This document shows positions 11,356-22,136 of a stretch of 64,000 bases of DNA, one piece after another (position 1 is the first letter of the stretch; each line of letters opens with the position of its first letter). This DNA is from Rhizoctonia solani (Eukaryota > Basidiomycota > Agaricomycetes > Cantharellales > Ceratobasidiaceae). The DNA lies in assembly GCF_016906535.1 (NCBI RefSeq), contig NC_057373.1:868001-932000 (forward strand). The letters run 5' to 3'. A program made the translations under genes and the position numbers. A model generated the notes under the pieces. That model was not told where the DNA came from. It was given only the letters and a program-made list of their open reading frames with translations, and ran no database searches.

Positions 11356-14300
11356 TCAACTGGCATCGGAATATCTGGACCATATATGCATCTCCCTCAG
11401 ACAACGAAATCTTACTAGAGGCTTTAACTATGCTCAAGGGGATGGTTGGTATGATACATATATCACTATCTAGTACTGGGTGATGAATCGTGTTGACCAC
11501 TCGTAACAGAGACTACTGAAGAATGGCCACCGAATGAAGACGATGAAGACGAAAATGAATGCGAAGAGGACAAAATTCAAACCAGGCCCATAGCTGTGAA
11601 AGAGTTCATATTTGCGACAAAACCGGATTTATTCGAACACCTGATAGGGCTCTCAGATGACCAAAGTGAAAGTGCCGATGAAGACGTTCTTAATGCCAAG
11701 GCAGAATTGATCGCTGAGTTATGGGAGGATACTCACCTTTGAAGGCCTCCCTCGTGCCATTAATTGAACGACTCCTTGTGCTTTCATTCCGAGAGGATTT
11801 GGATGACGACCCAGTTAGTCGTGCATGGGGATCAGTGGCGAGGTACCCTATCGCAGAATTGTTTTACCCCGATCTCGAAGCTCAGGCTTCACACGAAGCA
11901 ATGTCAAAGGCCTTTGCAGCAAAAATCAAGTCATTTAATGTTCTAACCCCGGAGCTAAAGGCCGACGAAATGGACGAAGATCTTAGGAACGAGCAAAGAG
12001 CACTTATCAATGGCTTGCACAATGTGACAAGGACCCCCTTCAACCAGATGCGGTAGTCCCTTTCATCGAGTCCGGGGCTTTGGATGCGCTCCTCACTATT
12101 GTCGCACGTGGGCCACTCTCTCCCAGAGGTGATGAGTCTACCTTGAACAGTAGCCTCGATGACGCGTGTACTGCACTTTCCCAACTCATGGACAGTGCCA
12201 AGCCAGAAATATTGGCACAGGTTCTCATCGATCGACGAGCTGTTGGACCTCTTATAAGACAAATGATTTATATGTGCCATCATGAAGACCTAATTTCCGC
12301 TTCTGATATAGCCCGCTCGCTCGTAGTGCTTGCAAAATCTAGCACAACGGTCCTACAACAAACAGTCACTGAAGCTCGAAATAGTCAACGCCGATACAAA
12401 CGAGTTCGGGCCAGGTGCCCCTGTCGTTCTTGGAAGCTCCTTGCTATGCTGCGGACAACGGTATTGAAGATTTAGAGGAGGCAGTCGGTTATTCCAGGAA
12501 GTATGTTCCATTCTTCCTATCTGCGATTGTGCCCAGTGCGAGCGAGAGTATTCTAAATGCCGTTGGGGAAGCACTTGCTGTCGGATTGATCGACCTGGCC
12601 GACAGCTACGCGATGGAATATCTACTCCCGAACAAGTCGAGAAGATTGTCCAGCTAGTGGAGTATGCATGCACTCAGAGCGCACCAGATATCTCGCCAGC
12701 TATGTTCGTCCTCCGAGAACTTATACTACCGTCCTCCGAAAGACACTGGCGGATGGTTGATTCCAAAGAGAGCTCAGGCGAGCGAATAAAGATTTCTGGA
12801 AGACTTTTGCCAAGATCATGAAATCAAGGTTAGACGCCGCTTGTGCTCTCGCGCCAGAGGTCACAACGCAGGAGCCAGGGACATGGTCATTGAAGAACCA
12901 AGCGAAGTGGGACAAGAGCATATGAAGAACGTCAAGGTCTTGGTTCAACTCGTCACAGAACAATATACAGCTATGGCGTTGCTCCCCGACCTCTGCGAGT
13001 ACCTGCAAACCTGTTGCTCAATCCTTCTCCGCTTAGCCGCCGTGCTGGTCTCGAGTTGCTCGCCGCCATGACCAGAGATTCTTCCCTAGCAAAGGACTTT
13101 GCATTTGTCCGGATCTTATCGAGGGGTTCAAGATGGCTATAGCATACACGTTAACCGACCCTCGCAAATTGCTTCGGGCCATGGCGCTCGAATGGTTGAA
13201 TCGCCTAACCGCATATAGGCACCCGGAGGCTGAAGACTTCTCGTGCCATAAGCCAGGCGTGAATTTGTTCTAGAAGTGGTCACCGACGATATCTTGCTGG
13301 ATATGTTAAATGGCACGAGCGACGAAGTCAAGGTGGCTGCTGAAATGATACAGTCAATGGCTAGCCGTTCGGTTGGGACGGAAGTAGCTGATCGATTCAA
13401 AAAAATACAAGAATAGTCGAAGCCCTCTGGAAAGGTGTGTTCTGGGATGAAGACAAGGCAAGTCTGGCCATCCTCTATACTCGTCGACGTCGACCCGACT
13501 GACGTTCTATTCAAAGGCCCCTGAGAGCCAAGATCAGGACATCTCAGAGGACGTCTTTCTCTATGGAAATGTGGAGAGCTCGAGCGCGAGTGCGATCGGC
13601 TTTTTTGGACCATTCGAAGACCTGGATATATCACGCAGCATATTTCTCCTCACATAGCGGTATCAGCGACAAGGAGTGGTTCGAATTCCATGGCATTGTC
13701 GAGAAATTCCAGCGGTCGCGTCACTTGCTTTTTAAAGCCAGAGACCCAAGTGTTATCCACCACGGCCAAAATGACAACGCAGATCGAGCAACTCCCCTTT
13801 GCGATGCAGCTGTTCAGGGAATCAGACGACGTTTACCCCGGCGTTGGTAAAGTTCTTCAAGACGGAGACGAATCGGCCAAGTCGCTTGTTCTACTTGACC
13901 TGGATAACTTGCTCTTCCTTTCGAACGTCTCCAAACTTCGGTTTATGAAGGAAGGTGGAATAAAAGCGTTTACTCGATATTGTGGTTTCAGACAGCGATG
14001 AAGTGCATATCGCTATGCCCTCGACACATTACGGCACTTGCTCGATAACTTCCCCGAGGGTGTTCAAGCCGCTATCGATGTGGGAGCAGTTCCCATTCTC
14101 GAGCCCAGGCGCAATCCGGACAACTTGTTCGACCGTGTAGGAGATGTTCTCGGGATTATCGAAAGCCATAAAGACACTCGATGATCGACCGAATCGAGTT
14201 TTACACCAGAGGCATACGCTGAATTGGGAAAGAAACTTCCGGATCCGGCGGTATTGGAGCGTCTCACACGAAATTTTGAGGCCTCAATGGACGAGAAACA

Positions 14301-14478
14301 GCTCGGCATTGCTGCGGGACTCGTCCCTGTGCTCGCTGGCTTACTCGAGTCTTCGTCTAATCTCGAGCAGGTCTTAAAGGCTCTCAATGCACTCCTGGTT
14401 ATTGATGGGCAAGGTTGGCAGGGTTCAAGATTATTCAAAGGGCAGCCGAGCGGTGTGGCCTTCAATAAAGTCACCTGA
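11326..14478 (+). pseudogene. Armadillo-type helical-repeat protein, reading frame broken several times
   Basis: From MARPLEESDTQLASEYLDHI at 11326 the plus strand encodes a long helical-repeat protein in pieces that switch frame. Pieces that read as repeat helices are ATKPDLFEHLIGLSDD, SLVPLIERLLVLSFREDL (11750s), VPFIESGALDALLTIVARG (12050s), RAVGPLIRQMIYMCHHEDLI (12240s), KYVPFFLSAIVPSASESI (12500s), ILLDMLNGTSDEVKVAAEMI (13290s), VGKVLQDGDESAKSLVLLDL (13840s) and GIAAGLVPVLAGLLESSSNL (14310s). The pattern GxVxxLLxLL with short Gly/Asp-containing turns is armadillo/HEAT-like. At least six one- or two-base shifts are needed to join them. The last piece ends at 14478, where it meets the truncated oxidoreductase on the other strand. 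Either a pseudogene or a gene with assembly indels. Confidence 0.55.
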
Positions 14479-14529
14479 ATGATATACCATATATTAATCA
14501 TAGGTTCGGAAGCCAGCAATCGCTTTGCA

Positions 14530-15242
14530 TGCTTACTATAACCCAACGAGGCCAAACCGCGCTCGGTAAGCCCCTTGCTCCTGGTATAAAGGAAAGAGGA
14601 AGAAGCGTTTGCGCCGCCCGACTACATACGCCCAATCAAATAGTTGAGTATAGTAAGCCGGACGACGTAACAGGTATCACACACCGATAAGTACACGAGG
14701 CGTTGGTGGCTTGGGTCAGTAGATTTTGCAGCTTTTGCAGCATTGATAACATATCTAGCGAATATGTTAGAGCCATGCAGAGCTATGCTAGAACACACAT
14801 ACTCTCTGTCGATCTTTTCAAATGCTTCAGCACTTCCGGCTTGGTTTCTGGTCGTGCCTAAACTATTCTCATATCGATAAGCTGGTGCTGAGGCAGGATA
14901 AGACGTAAAAGAGACACCAACGTGATATAAAACAACGTCCCAGCGACCCTCCTTCCATTCCTTCTCGTCTAGTTTCTCGAAATCGACTACCTTGCGTTGG
15001 AGTTTGGATGTATCGACACCATGGAGCTCGGACTCGGGCAAAGAACGGCGGCCAAATTCTCCGACACGGGTAAATTGAGGATCCTTTAGCAGCTCTCTGA
15101 GAACATGTCGCCCGGTCGCGCCTGTGGCACCGATGAGGAGTGCGGTTTGTCCTGGAATGTGTGGTTATTCAGAAATGAACCCCGCATACCGCAGCCAGTA
15201 TCGCGCAGTAGTCACCGGAACAAACGAATTCTCACCGGACAT
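14530..15242 (-). pseudogene. Fmp52/TIP30-like NAD(P)-binding protein, C-terminus missing
   Basis: The start at 15242 gives MSG, then an intron (G|gtgaga...ttccag), then QTALLIGATGATGRHVLREL, a Rossmann dinucleotide-binding motif (GATGATG). LVYLS|SGGANASSSF follows and matches the core of the Fmp52/HTATIP2 group. LGTTRNQAGSAEAFEKIDRE is also typical. Introns at about 14790-14750 and 14690-14636 restore frame. After GLTERGLASLGYS (about 14537) family similarity stops. The frame then continues on the antisense of the armadillo-type gene, so the expected last 70-90 residues are absent. A segment VGVSFTSYPASAPAY is inserted before LGTTR, probably an unrecognised intron. This looks like a truncated copy created by a rearrangement near 14480-14535. 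Confidence 0.6.
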
Positions 15243-15717
15243 TTTACTACTGTTGCTTGGGTGTTTCAGACTGAAACTATCAGTAGGTAGACTAAATCTG
15301 CTTTATACCAAGTGTTGTGGATGGAAGGATAGGTGACGTGGTGGCTGTGCTTTGGGCGGTGCTGTTCCTGTCGTTCTCACGTGCGTTCTATTTAAATATC
15401 GCCGAATTCGGTAGCGATTCGTGGATTTGAAACCGACTGCGGACAGCCTTATAAACATCTGCGTAGACAGTTGTTGGCCAACTCATTCTTTTACACTACC
15501 AAGACCACTCTCCTTCTCTCTGTGTGCTATCTCCTTTGCCGTCCGGTCTCTATACTCTCGGCCCTGGTTGTATTGTTGTAGATTCATTCTTTGCCTAGTT
15601 ACGCTCTTTGTGTTAATTTTCTCGATCAATAAAACCTGATCTACGAGGTACTTATACCATTCTTCCTCGTCTGTCGCAAGCTCAAATCTCCTTGGCTTTA
15701 GACTCTTTGAAACCAAT
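15243..15717. other. Intergenic region between divergent genes
   Basis: About 475 bases between the oxidoreductase start and the start of the secreted barrel gene, with CT-rich stretches typical of fungal promoters. No gene seen. Confidence 0.4.
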
Positions 15718-16730
15718 ATGCGCTACTCAAGTCCTTGCCGTCCTGGCTGTCCTTGCTATCGGTCTCTAGCATGAGCATTAGTCATGTCTCTGACCAACTG
15801 GCCCACCGGCGACATGCGGCCAGCGTACACGAGTCTGTCGTTCAGGCTCGCGGAGCTCGTCGGGCCACACCCATGGAAGGCGTTCCGGAGGCGATTAAGC
15901 GCGACGATGCTGCTCCCCGCCGTCGCAAGCGTGGAATCAATCAACGCCGTTGTGCAGTGAGTTTCATCCTCCACTTGCGAGTGATTCGGTCTTAAGTCGG
16001 CCTCTGTTATAGCCCAAAACAACCTCTACTGGATTGCCCGAGCCAGCTTCGACCACATCGACTACACCAACTAGCTCTGCTGCACCATCCACCACCCCAA
16101 AGCCAGCCAACCACATCTAAAGCTGAACCAACTACGTCCAAAGCTGAGCCAACCACTTCCAAAGCTGAGCCAACCACGTCCGAGGCCGAGCCAACCACCA
16201 CAACCCCAAGGCCAAGTATACCAAGCCATCCGAGAGCCAACCAAGACATCTACGTCCACAGCGCCTGCCGCCACCAACGATGATGACAGCGGCTCGTCTT
16301 CCGGAGCTACCTACACCGGGGAAGCGACATTCTATGATCCCGCTCTTGGGTCGTGTGGAATCAATAGCACAAACAAGGACCTCATTTGTGCCGTGTCCCA
16401 CTGTTGTATGACGGATTTGAAGGCTACACTGGTAGTGACCCGAACAGTGAGTTGGTTTTCTATTTTTGCGTCTCAGGCGCTTGACTATTATTGGTGTTAG
16501 GCAACCCTATTTGTGGAAGGAAGATCAAGCGACCTACGGAGGTAATAGCGTCACCTGTACGGTTGTAGATCGCTGTTGGATGCGTAAGTACAGTGCATAT
16601 AGCCAAACTTTCCCCAGCCTAACATGTAAATTCAGAAAAAAGACGATCTGGACTTTAGCCGTGGAGCATTGACAAGCTTGCAAGTCAAAGTCTTGGTCGT
16701 CTCCAGGGTATGACATGGAGTTTCGTGTGA
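15718..16730 (+). pseudogene. Secreted double-psi beta-barrel (RlpA/barwin-like) protein, frame broken
   Basis: The start at 15718 begins a hydrophobic signal segment (ATQVLAVLAVLAIGL) that is one base out of frame with its ATG. Next is a basic pro-region containing KRDDAAPRRRKRGINQRRCA, then an intron (about 15959-16011) and a Ser/Thr/Pro linker. The barrel follows: TYTGEATFYDPALGSCGINS, YDGFEGYTGSDPNS, NPICGRKIKATYGGNSVTC, VVDRCW, DDLDFSRGA, and the end DKLASQSLGRLQGMTWSFV. The end matches the conserved finish of fungal RlpA-like proteins, with stop at 16728-16730. Single-base shifts are needed near 15722, 16401 and 16668, and two bases near 16577. Homologues are small extracellular proteins of unknown enzymatic role. 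Pseudogene versus assembly error is open. Confidence 0.6.
16094..16200 (+). repeat. 21-bp tandem repeat encoding PTTSKAE units
   Basis: About four to five copies of a 21-base unit (CCAACCACNTCCAAAGCTGAG) lie in frame in the linker of the barrel protein and encode PTTSKAE / PTTSEAE. It is a typical Ser/Thr-rich, probably O-glycosylated spacer. Confidence 0.7.
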
Positions 16731-17301
16731 TTGGAGTGTTTTCAATATGGTTGCTTGATGCATTTCTACTCGGTATCTGGCGATATCGTTCCTTGCACTG
16801 TGTGCGTTTCCTTTTCTTCGATATTGGGCTGACTGGTTCTGGCTGTATTCTATGGACATTTCCGCTTGCGGGTGCAGAGTATTGAAATATTATGCTAGAT
16901 TTTAGACTTGATGTCAAGTTTCGAAGTGCGTCACAGACTTCAGAATCTAGAATGCTCGAATTTACAACCAAACGTACGGTACCACTATTTTGCCTACGGC
17001 ATTGGGATCCTCCAGGTGGAGCGCATGATGTCATTCACTAAGCGCCGCCAACACATTAATCCGAGAATAAAATCAACCTGATCTCCCAAGAATTTACTGG
17101 TACACTCTACCCCCTATCACTCTTTGAAGGCTCTAGCACCAACGCGTTGTGCATTCAACTTTTCCAAGACGGAGTTGAGAACCACTTATTTCTTGAGGAA
17201 TTCATTGCAACACAGCTCCTACCGCATCGCTTTATCTCACCTCCCTCCACCGACTGTCTTAAACCTCAACCGCACGCGCCCGCCTACATTGTGATCTAGG
17301 C
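16731..17301. other. Intergenic, nothing recognised
   Basis: About 570 bases between the barrel gene and the next candidate. CT-rich tracts occur just before 17302. No gene, RNA or repeat was recognised. Confidence 0.4.
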
Positions 17302-18142
17302 ATGTCCACCCGTTCTCATCACACTCACAGTTCTCGGCGCTCTCACAGCTCCAGTAGGCCAGTTCAGGTAAGAAATTTACCTGTCAGCTGTCAATTCGAG
17401 ACCGCAAACTCACACGCACTCTGGCGTATTCAGTACGTCACAACTGCGCCTGCTTCTAATTACAGCTATAGGACACACAAACACCGTGCAAGTAAGTGGC
17501 TGTAGCATGCCGAGGACAGAGCGCACCTCGTCCGACTCGTCCAAACCCTTATCACTGCCTACCCTCCCACGAGATACTCCTCTACTCCTTCCTCCTATTC
17601 AGAGCCTGGGCTTTGAGACATAATGCTCTCTCCTGCCTCTCTTACGCTCAAGTTTGATGCCATACTTGACGTTCCTGAAGGGGATGAGGCGCTGAGCGAT
17701 ACCACTCTGCCGCTATTATTCAGGCCTCTTCTCCCAGCCTGCTGCCGAGCCAATTGGCTCCTGTATCGTATTCATACGATCCAGCACCTGTAGTGGAGGA
17801 AATAGGGTGGAATCCCCATCCCAGTGGCGCATCTACTTTGATCGCATCTCCTGGGACAACTGGCCACGCTGAGATCCCCCGACGGTGCCCGCTGTTCGTC
17901 CTCTTTGCTGAATTTGTCATCACTGATATGAGGTCTCTGACGGGCATTTTACCTTTACTCACAGTATGTCTCCTCCTCCGGATCTACCCGAAGCCATCGT
18001 AGTGGACACAGCCACCACCGCCACCACAGGAACGGAAGCACAATATGTGTATGCCCAGCCTGCACGGTCCGTACGGTCAAGCAGCAGCCTTGCTACCGCG
18101 CGTGAGCGCCCGCAATATGAGCGCGCCAAAGCTCAGGAGTAA
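17302..18142 (+). CDS. Disordered Ser/Pro-rich protein, uncertain and probably frame-broken
   Basis: The start at 17302 gives MSTRSHHTHSSRRSHSSSRP, followed by a good intron (VQ|gtaaga...attcag|YVTTAPASNYSYRTHKHR). Later pieces in different frames read as one disordered protein: SDSSKPLSLPTLPRDTPLLL, SYSYDPAPVVEEIGWNPHP, and PPPDLPEAIVVDTATTATTG, ending ERPQYERAKAQE with a stop at 18140-18142. At least two frame changes are needed. I know no family. Composition (Ser, Pro, Thr, His) indicates an unstructured protein. Confidence 0.3.
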
Positions 18143-19354
18143 CCATGACCGTGATTGTAGGTCATTTCTTCCCCTCTTCTAAGTCTTGTGCGTGCGACCA
18201 ACTAACAAATCATTCAGCCGCAACGCCGCGCCGAGTGTCGCATGGCTCCGTGCTCTCATATCGCCCTGAACGTGACGAGCGTGGTAACTTAAACTATCTA
18301 CTCGAATTCGTCGTTGTTTGGACTAGGTCCTAAACGTGAAGAGGTAGCTCTCGGATTGAGCGCGCACAAAATAATTAGCTGAGTTCTCGCCGCACGAATT
18401 TGTACTGACGGATGAAAATGTAGATCGTAGCAGAGCGTGGGCGAACCCAATATGTCTATCCATCCTCGAGCTCAAGGGCGCCGCTCTACCTCCCGAGTGG
18501 CCTATACTTCATAATCATCGATCATACCCGAAATTCAAACCCACTTGGAAACTTAATCCTAATATAGCTGTAATTCCGAGCCCATACGTTATACATGAAG
18601 CCCCCCGCGCCGCGCGGGTATGACTCTCCTTGCCATGTTTATCTCTGGATGTATGATTTAATGCATGTACTTTACTGGGTTGATTCTATGTACCATAACA
18701 AAAAAATGAATTTGCCATATTAGTGCGTGCCTTGGAAGGGGTCCATCCTTCGCCAAGGCTCAATCGAAACCACGTGGCAATCTGGTGGAAATCTGACAAC
18801 TCGATGAAGCATTTGCCACGCATTTGTATACCTTCTCATGGCAAGGACAGCTGTAAGCATAGTTCGCCAATGCGCAGCTTGGACCGAGTGCGGTCCGCTC
18901 AGTCCGCCCAGGGCCGGTTTATCTCTCGCGTGATCCAGTCCCGTCAGGGTGAAATTTCATCCCAACTCATTTCTTGAGCCTGGAATTAGCTCGATTTGAC
19001 TTGCCAAGAGACGAAAAACCAGGGAAAATCAAGTGGCGACTACAACGGCTTAGTCTTCTTGGGTACCGATTACAACCTAATACCACCCGAGCATGCGATA
19101 GGCTGTTGGTAAATGTACCATAGGACCTGATCTGAATGCTCCCGGGTTTAGAAGCTTACAAGGTCAGATCCTCGGCAAGAAGTAAGTCACAGCACGAACC
19201 CACAGATATTGCTGGGCTTTTCGCATATAAAAACCTCGATCCATCCAGCTGTCTCGTCCTCGTGGAGTTCCTGCTCTAGGTTGCTTCGTGCCCCGCTTTG
19301 ACGACTTCTCACTTTTATCCTTTTTTTTGTTTCCCCCCTCTCAAAACAATAATC
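18143..19354. other. Intergenic, nothing recognised
   Basis: About 1.2 kb before the GH105 gene. I found no spliced coding pattern. A CT-rich tract and a T-run (19320-19343) directly precede the next start and look like a fungal promoter/5' leader. Confidence 0.4.
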
Positions 19355-20881
19355 ATGCGCACGACTTTTGCTACTGTTGCTCTGGCTGCTGCTGCTGTGT
19401 CGGCTGCCGAGCTCCCGCTCTCTCAGCGCCTCGCCGATTCGGCCATGTCTCGCCAACAAGGAGCCCTGCCTAACGTTCGTTATGAGACCGGAGTTTTCCA
19501 ACGCGCCTTGGAGGTATATCTTACTCTTTCGCTATGTGAATTATCATGTGCCTAACGTTCCTGGTTTTTTCTTCTCATAGGCCATATATGCAAAGACTAA
19601 GGTGGCCAAGTATCGTGATTACCACCTCAAACAGGTTGATTCCATGATCTCAGCCAACGGAACTGTTACTGGCTACAATTTCACACTTTACAGTTTGGTA
19701 AGTTGGACCATTGGCGGAATAGTTCGTTGCCATTGCAACTAACATCCGAACGAATCTATAGGATCCCATCCGAACTGGTGAATCGATCTTATATGCGTAC
19801 GCCATTTCAATTAATTTAAATCGATAGGGAAGAAATATTGATGGAATTCATGCAGCTACGAGCAAACAAACCAGACCAAGTACAAGGTCGCTTTGGATAC
19901 ATTCCGTAGGCAACTCGATGCGCAGCCCCGTACCCCGGCCGGCGCATTCTGGCACCGTATCGTTGTAAGTATCGCATTCTTACGCCGCCGTCTCCCCCGA
20001 ATTGCATTCTAAGGCACTATTCCTTCCTACCAGTACCCGAACCAACAATGGTTGGACGGTGTTTACATGGCCGATACCTACTATGCCGTCTACAACAAGA
20101 AGTTCGCCAATACAACAATACTGCCTGGGACGATGTTCTTCGCCAGTTCGATCTTGTTGAGCAGAACCTACGAGTATCCCCCAACTCGTTCCCCAACAAC
20201 TCCGCCAACGGGCTCCTCTACCACGGCTACGATGCCGGTCTGACGGCGGTATGGGCGCAACCTCCCACTGGTCGCTGCATCGAAGTCTGGAACCGTGCTG
20301 TTGGGTGGTATGCCATGGCTCTCGTCGATGTTCTCGACCACTTCCCCCAGAAGCATGCGGGATACAAGAAGATTAGGGGATACCTCGAGCGCCTTGCCCC
20401 CTACATTGTCGACTCCGCCGACCCCGTCACCGGCAACTGGTGGTTGGTCATGGGATACCCTAACCGTGCGCGCAACTACATTGAGAGCAGCGGTAGCGCT
20501 ATGTTCGTCTACTCCTTGCTCAGGGGTGTGCGCAAGGGATACTTGCCCAAGAAGAACTACGTCAAGACTGCGACCAGGGCGTACGAATACTTGGCCAAGA
20601 CTTTTGTTGTTCCTGAGACCAACGGGTAAGTTGTGGTTTTATATTCAATGGCCCTGGTATTTATCCCACGTTTTTAGCACTTTGTCCTGGAACGGAACCG
20701 TCTCTGTCGGCTCCCTCGGCTCTAACGGGACCTTTGATGTACGTTTCTCGGTTTACAATAGCTCTGGTACCTTATACTCATACTTTCTCCATAGTACTAC
20801 GTTTCGGTTGCCGAACAACAAAACGACCTCAAGGGCCTTGCACCATTTATTCTTGCCAGTCTCGAATACGAGGCACTCTAA
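19355..20881 (+). CDS. GH105-family unsaturated rhamnogalacturonyl hydrolase-like, secreted
   Basis: The start at 19355 gives signal peptide MRTTFATVALAAAAVSA, and the mature enzyme begins near AELPLSQRLADS. Family features of the (alpha/alpha)6 barrel are YPNQQWLDGVYMADTYYAVY (with the Asp expected near the active site), GLLYHGYDAGLTAVW, VWNRAVGWYAMALVDVLDHF, GNWWLVMGYPN and YIESSGSAMFVYSLLRGVRK. It ends LKGLAPFILASLEYEAL. Exons are joined by six introns of about 50-70 nt. One base appears missing near 20106-20110 (KKFA then YNNTAWDDVL), which breaks the frame as given. Enzymes of this family remove the unsaturated sugar left by rhamnogalacturonan lyases, a step in pectin breakdown. The last two exons lie within a tandem duplication. 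Confidence 0.8.
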
Positions 20882-22136
20882 TTCACGGGAGCACAGACAT
20901 GATCATGTAGACACGACTATGCAAATATGACTATGGATATACCTGCACCATGTACTATTTGTTGATAATTAAAATAAGCATTTACGTCGCACTTCAATTG
21001 TTATTGGTCTCGTGGTCGGATCAAAAAATAGGTCTATCATGAGTGAGTGAGTGAGAACAGGCGAGTCTTTCAGACCATGTTTTTGCTTTGGTCGAGCTAG
21101 TATTTGACTTTCTATGGTTCAAAAGGTGTGAGAATGCAGCAATCACACATGGGCCAGGTTGCCACCCCTCCCAGCGTGCACACGGTTTTGGGGACGCATG
21201 TCCATGAACATTCAATTACAAAAATATCCAAAACAAACAGATCGGTAGACAGCATGTATCTCAAGCCTTGGTGCCCTTGCGAACTTCTTTCGCCTTGGCT
21301 TTTCGGAGAGCATCGCGCTTCTGCTCCAATTGGTGTGCGCAAGGGATACTTGCCCAAGAAGAACTACGTCAAGACTGCGACCAGGGCGTACGAATACTTG
21401 GCCAAGACTTTTGTTGTTCCTGAGACCAACGGGTAAGTTGTGGTTTTATATTCAATGGCCCTGGTATTTATCCCACGTTTTTAGCACTTTGTCCTGGAAC
21501 GGAACCGTCTCTGTCGGCTCCCTCGGCTCTAACGGGACCTTTGTACGTTTCTCGGTTTACAATAGCTCTGGTACCTTATACTCATACTTTCTCCATAGTA
21601 CTACGTTTCGGTTGCCGAACAACAAAACGACCTCAAGGGCCTTGCACCATTTATTCTTGCCAGTCTCGAATACGAGGCACTCTAATTCACGGGAGCACAG
21701 ACATGATCATGTAGACACGACTATGCAAATATGACTATAGATATACCTGCACCATGTACTATTTGTTGATAATTAAAATAAGCATTTACGTCGCACTTCA
21801 ATTGTTATTGGTCTCGTGGTCGGATCAAAAATAGGTCTATCATGAGTGAGTGAGTGAGAACAGGCGAGTCTTTCAGACCATGTTTTTGCTTTGGTCGAGC
21901 TAGTATTTGACTTTCTATGGTTCAAAAGGTGTGAGAATGCAGCAATCACACATGGGCCAGGTTGCCACCCCTCCCAGCGTGCACACGGTTTTGGGGACGC
22001 ATGTCCATGAACATTCAATTACAAAAATATCCAAAATACAAACAGATCGGTAGACAGCATGTATCTCAAGCCTTGGTGCCCTTGCGAACTTCTTTCGCCT
22101 TGGCTTTTCGGAGAGCATCGCGCTTCTGCTCCAATT
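20525..22136. repeat. Tandem duplication of about 806 bp spanning two convergent gene ends
   Basis: Copy 1 (20525-21331) and copy 2 (21332-22136) are almost identical. Differences I see are a GAT missing in copy 2 (after ACCTTT, about 21543), an A-run one base shorter, TA added near 22036, and a single G/A change near 20935/21738. Each copy holds the last two GH105 exons, the spacer with a GTGAGTGAGTGAGTGA microrepeat, and the last coding bases of Pescadillo in antisense. The GH105 tail in copy 2 has no upstream exons, and the Pescadillo tail in copy 1 (about 21261-21331) is orphaned. Confidence 0.9.

Noticed and set aside
11915..12475. Minus-strand frames of up to 133 residues at 11882-12283
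   Set aside because: They are antisense to the armadillo-type helices on the plus strand and show no family pattern.
21336..21735. A second GH105 gene
   Set aside because: It is only the duplicated tail of the first gene, with no upstream exons or start.
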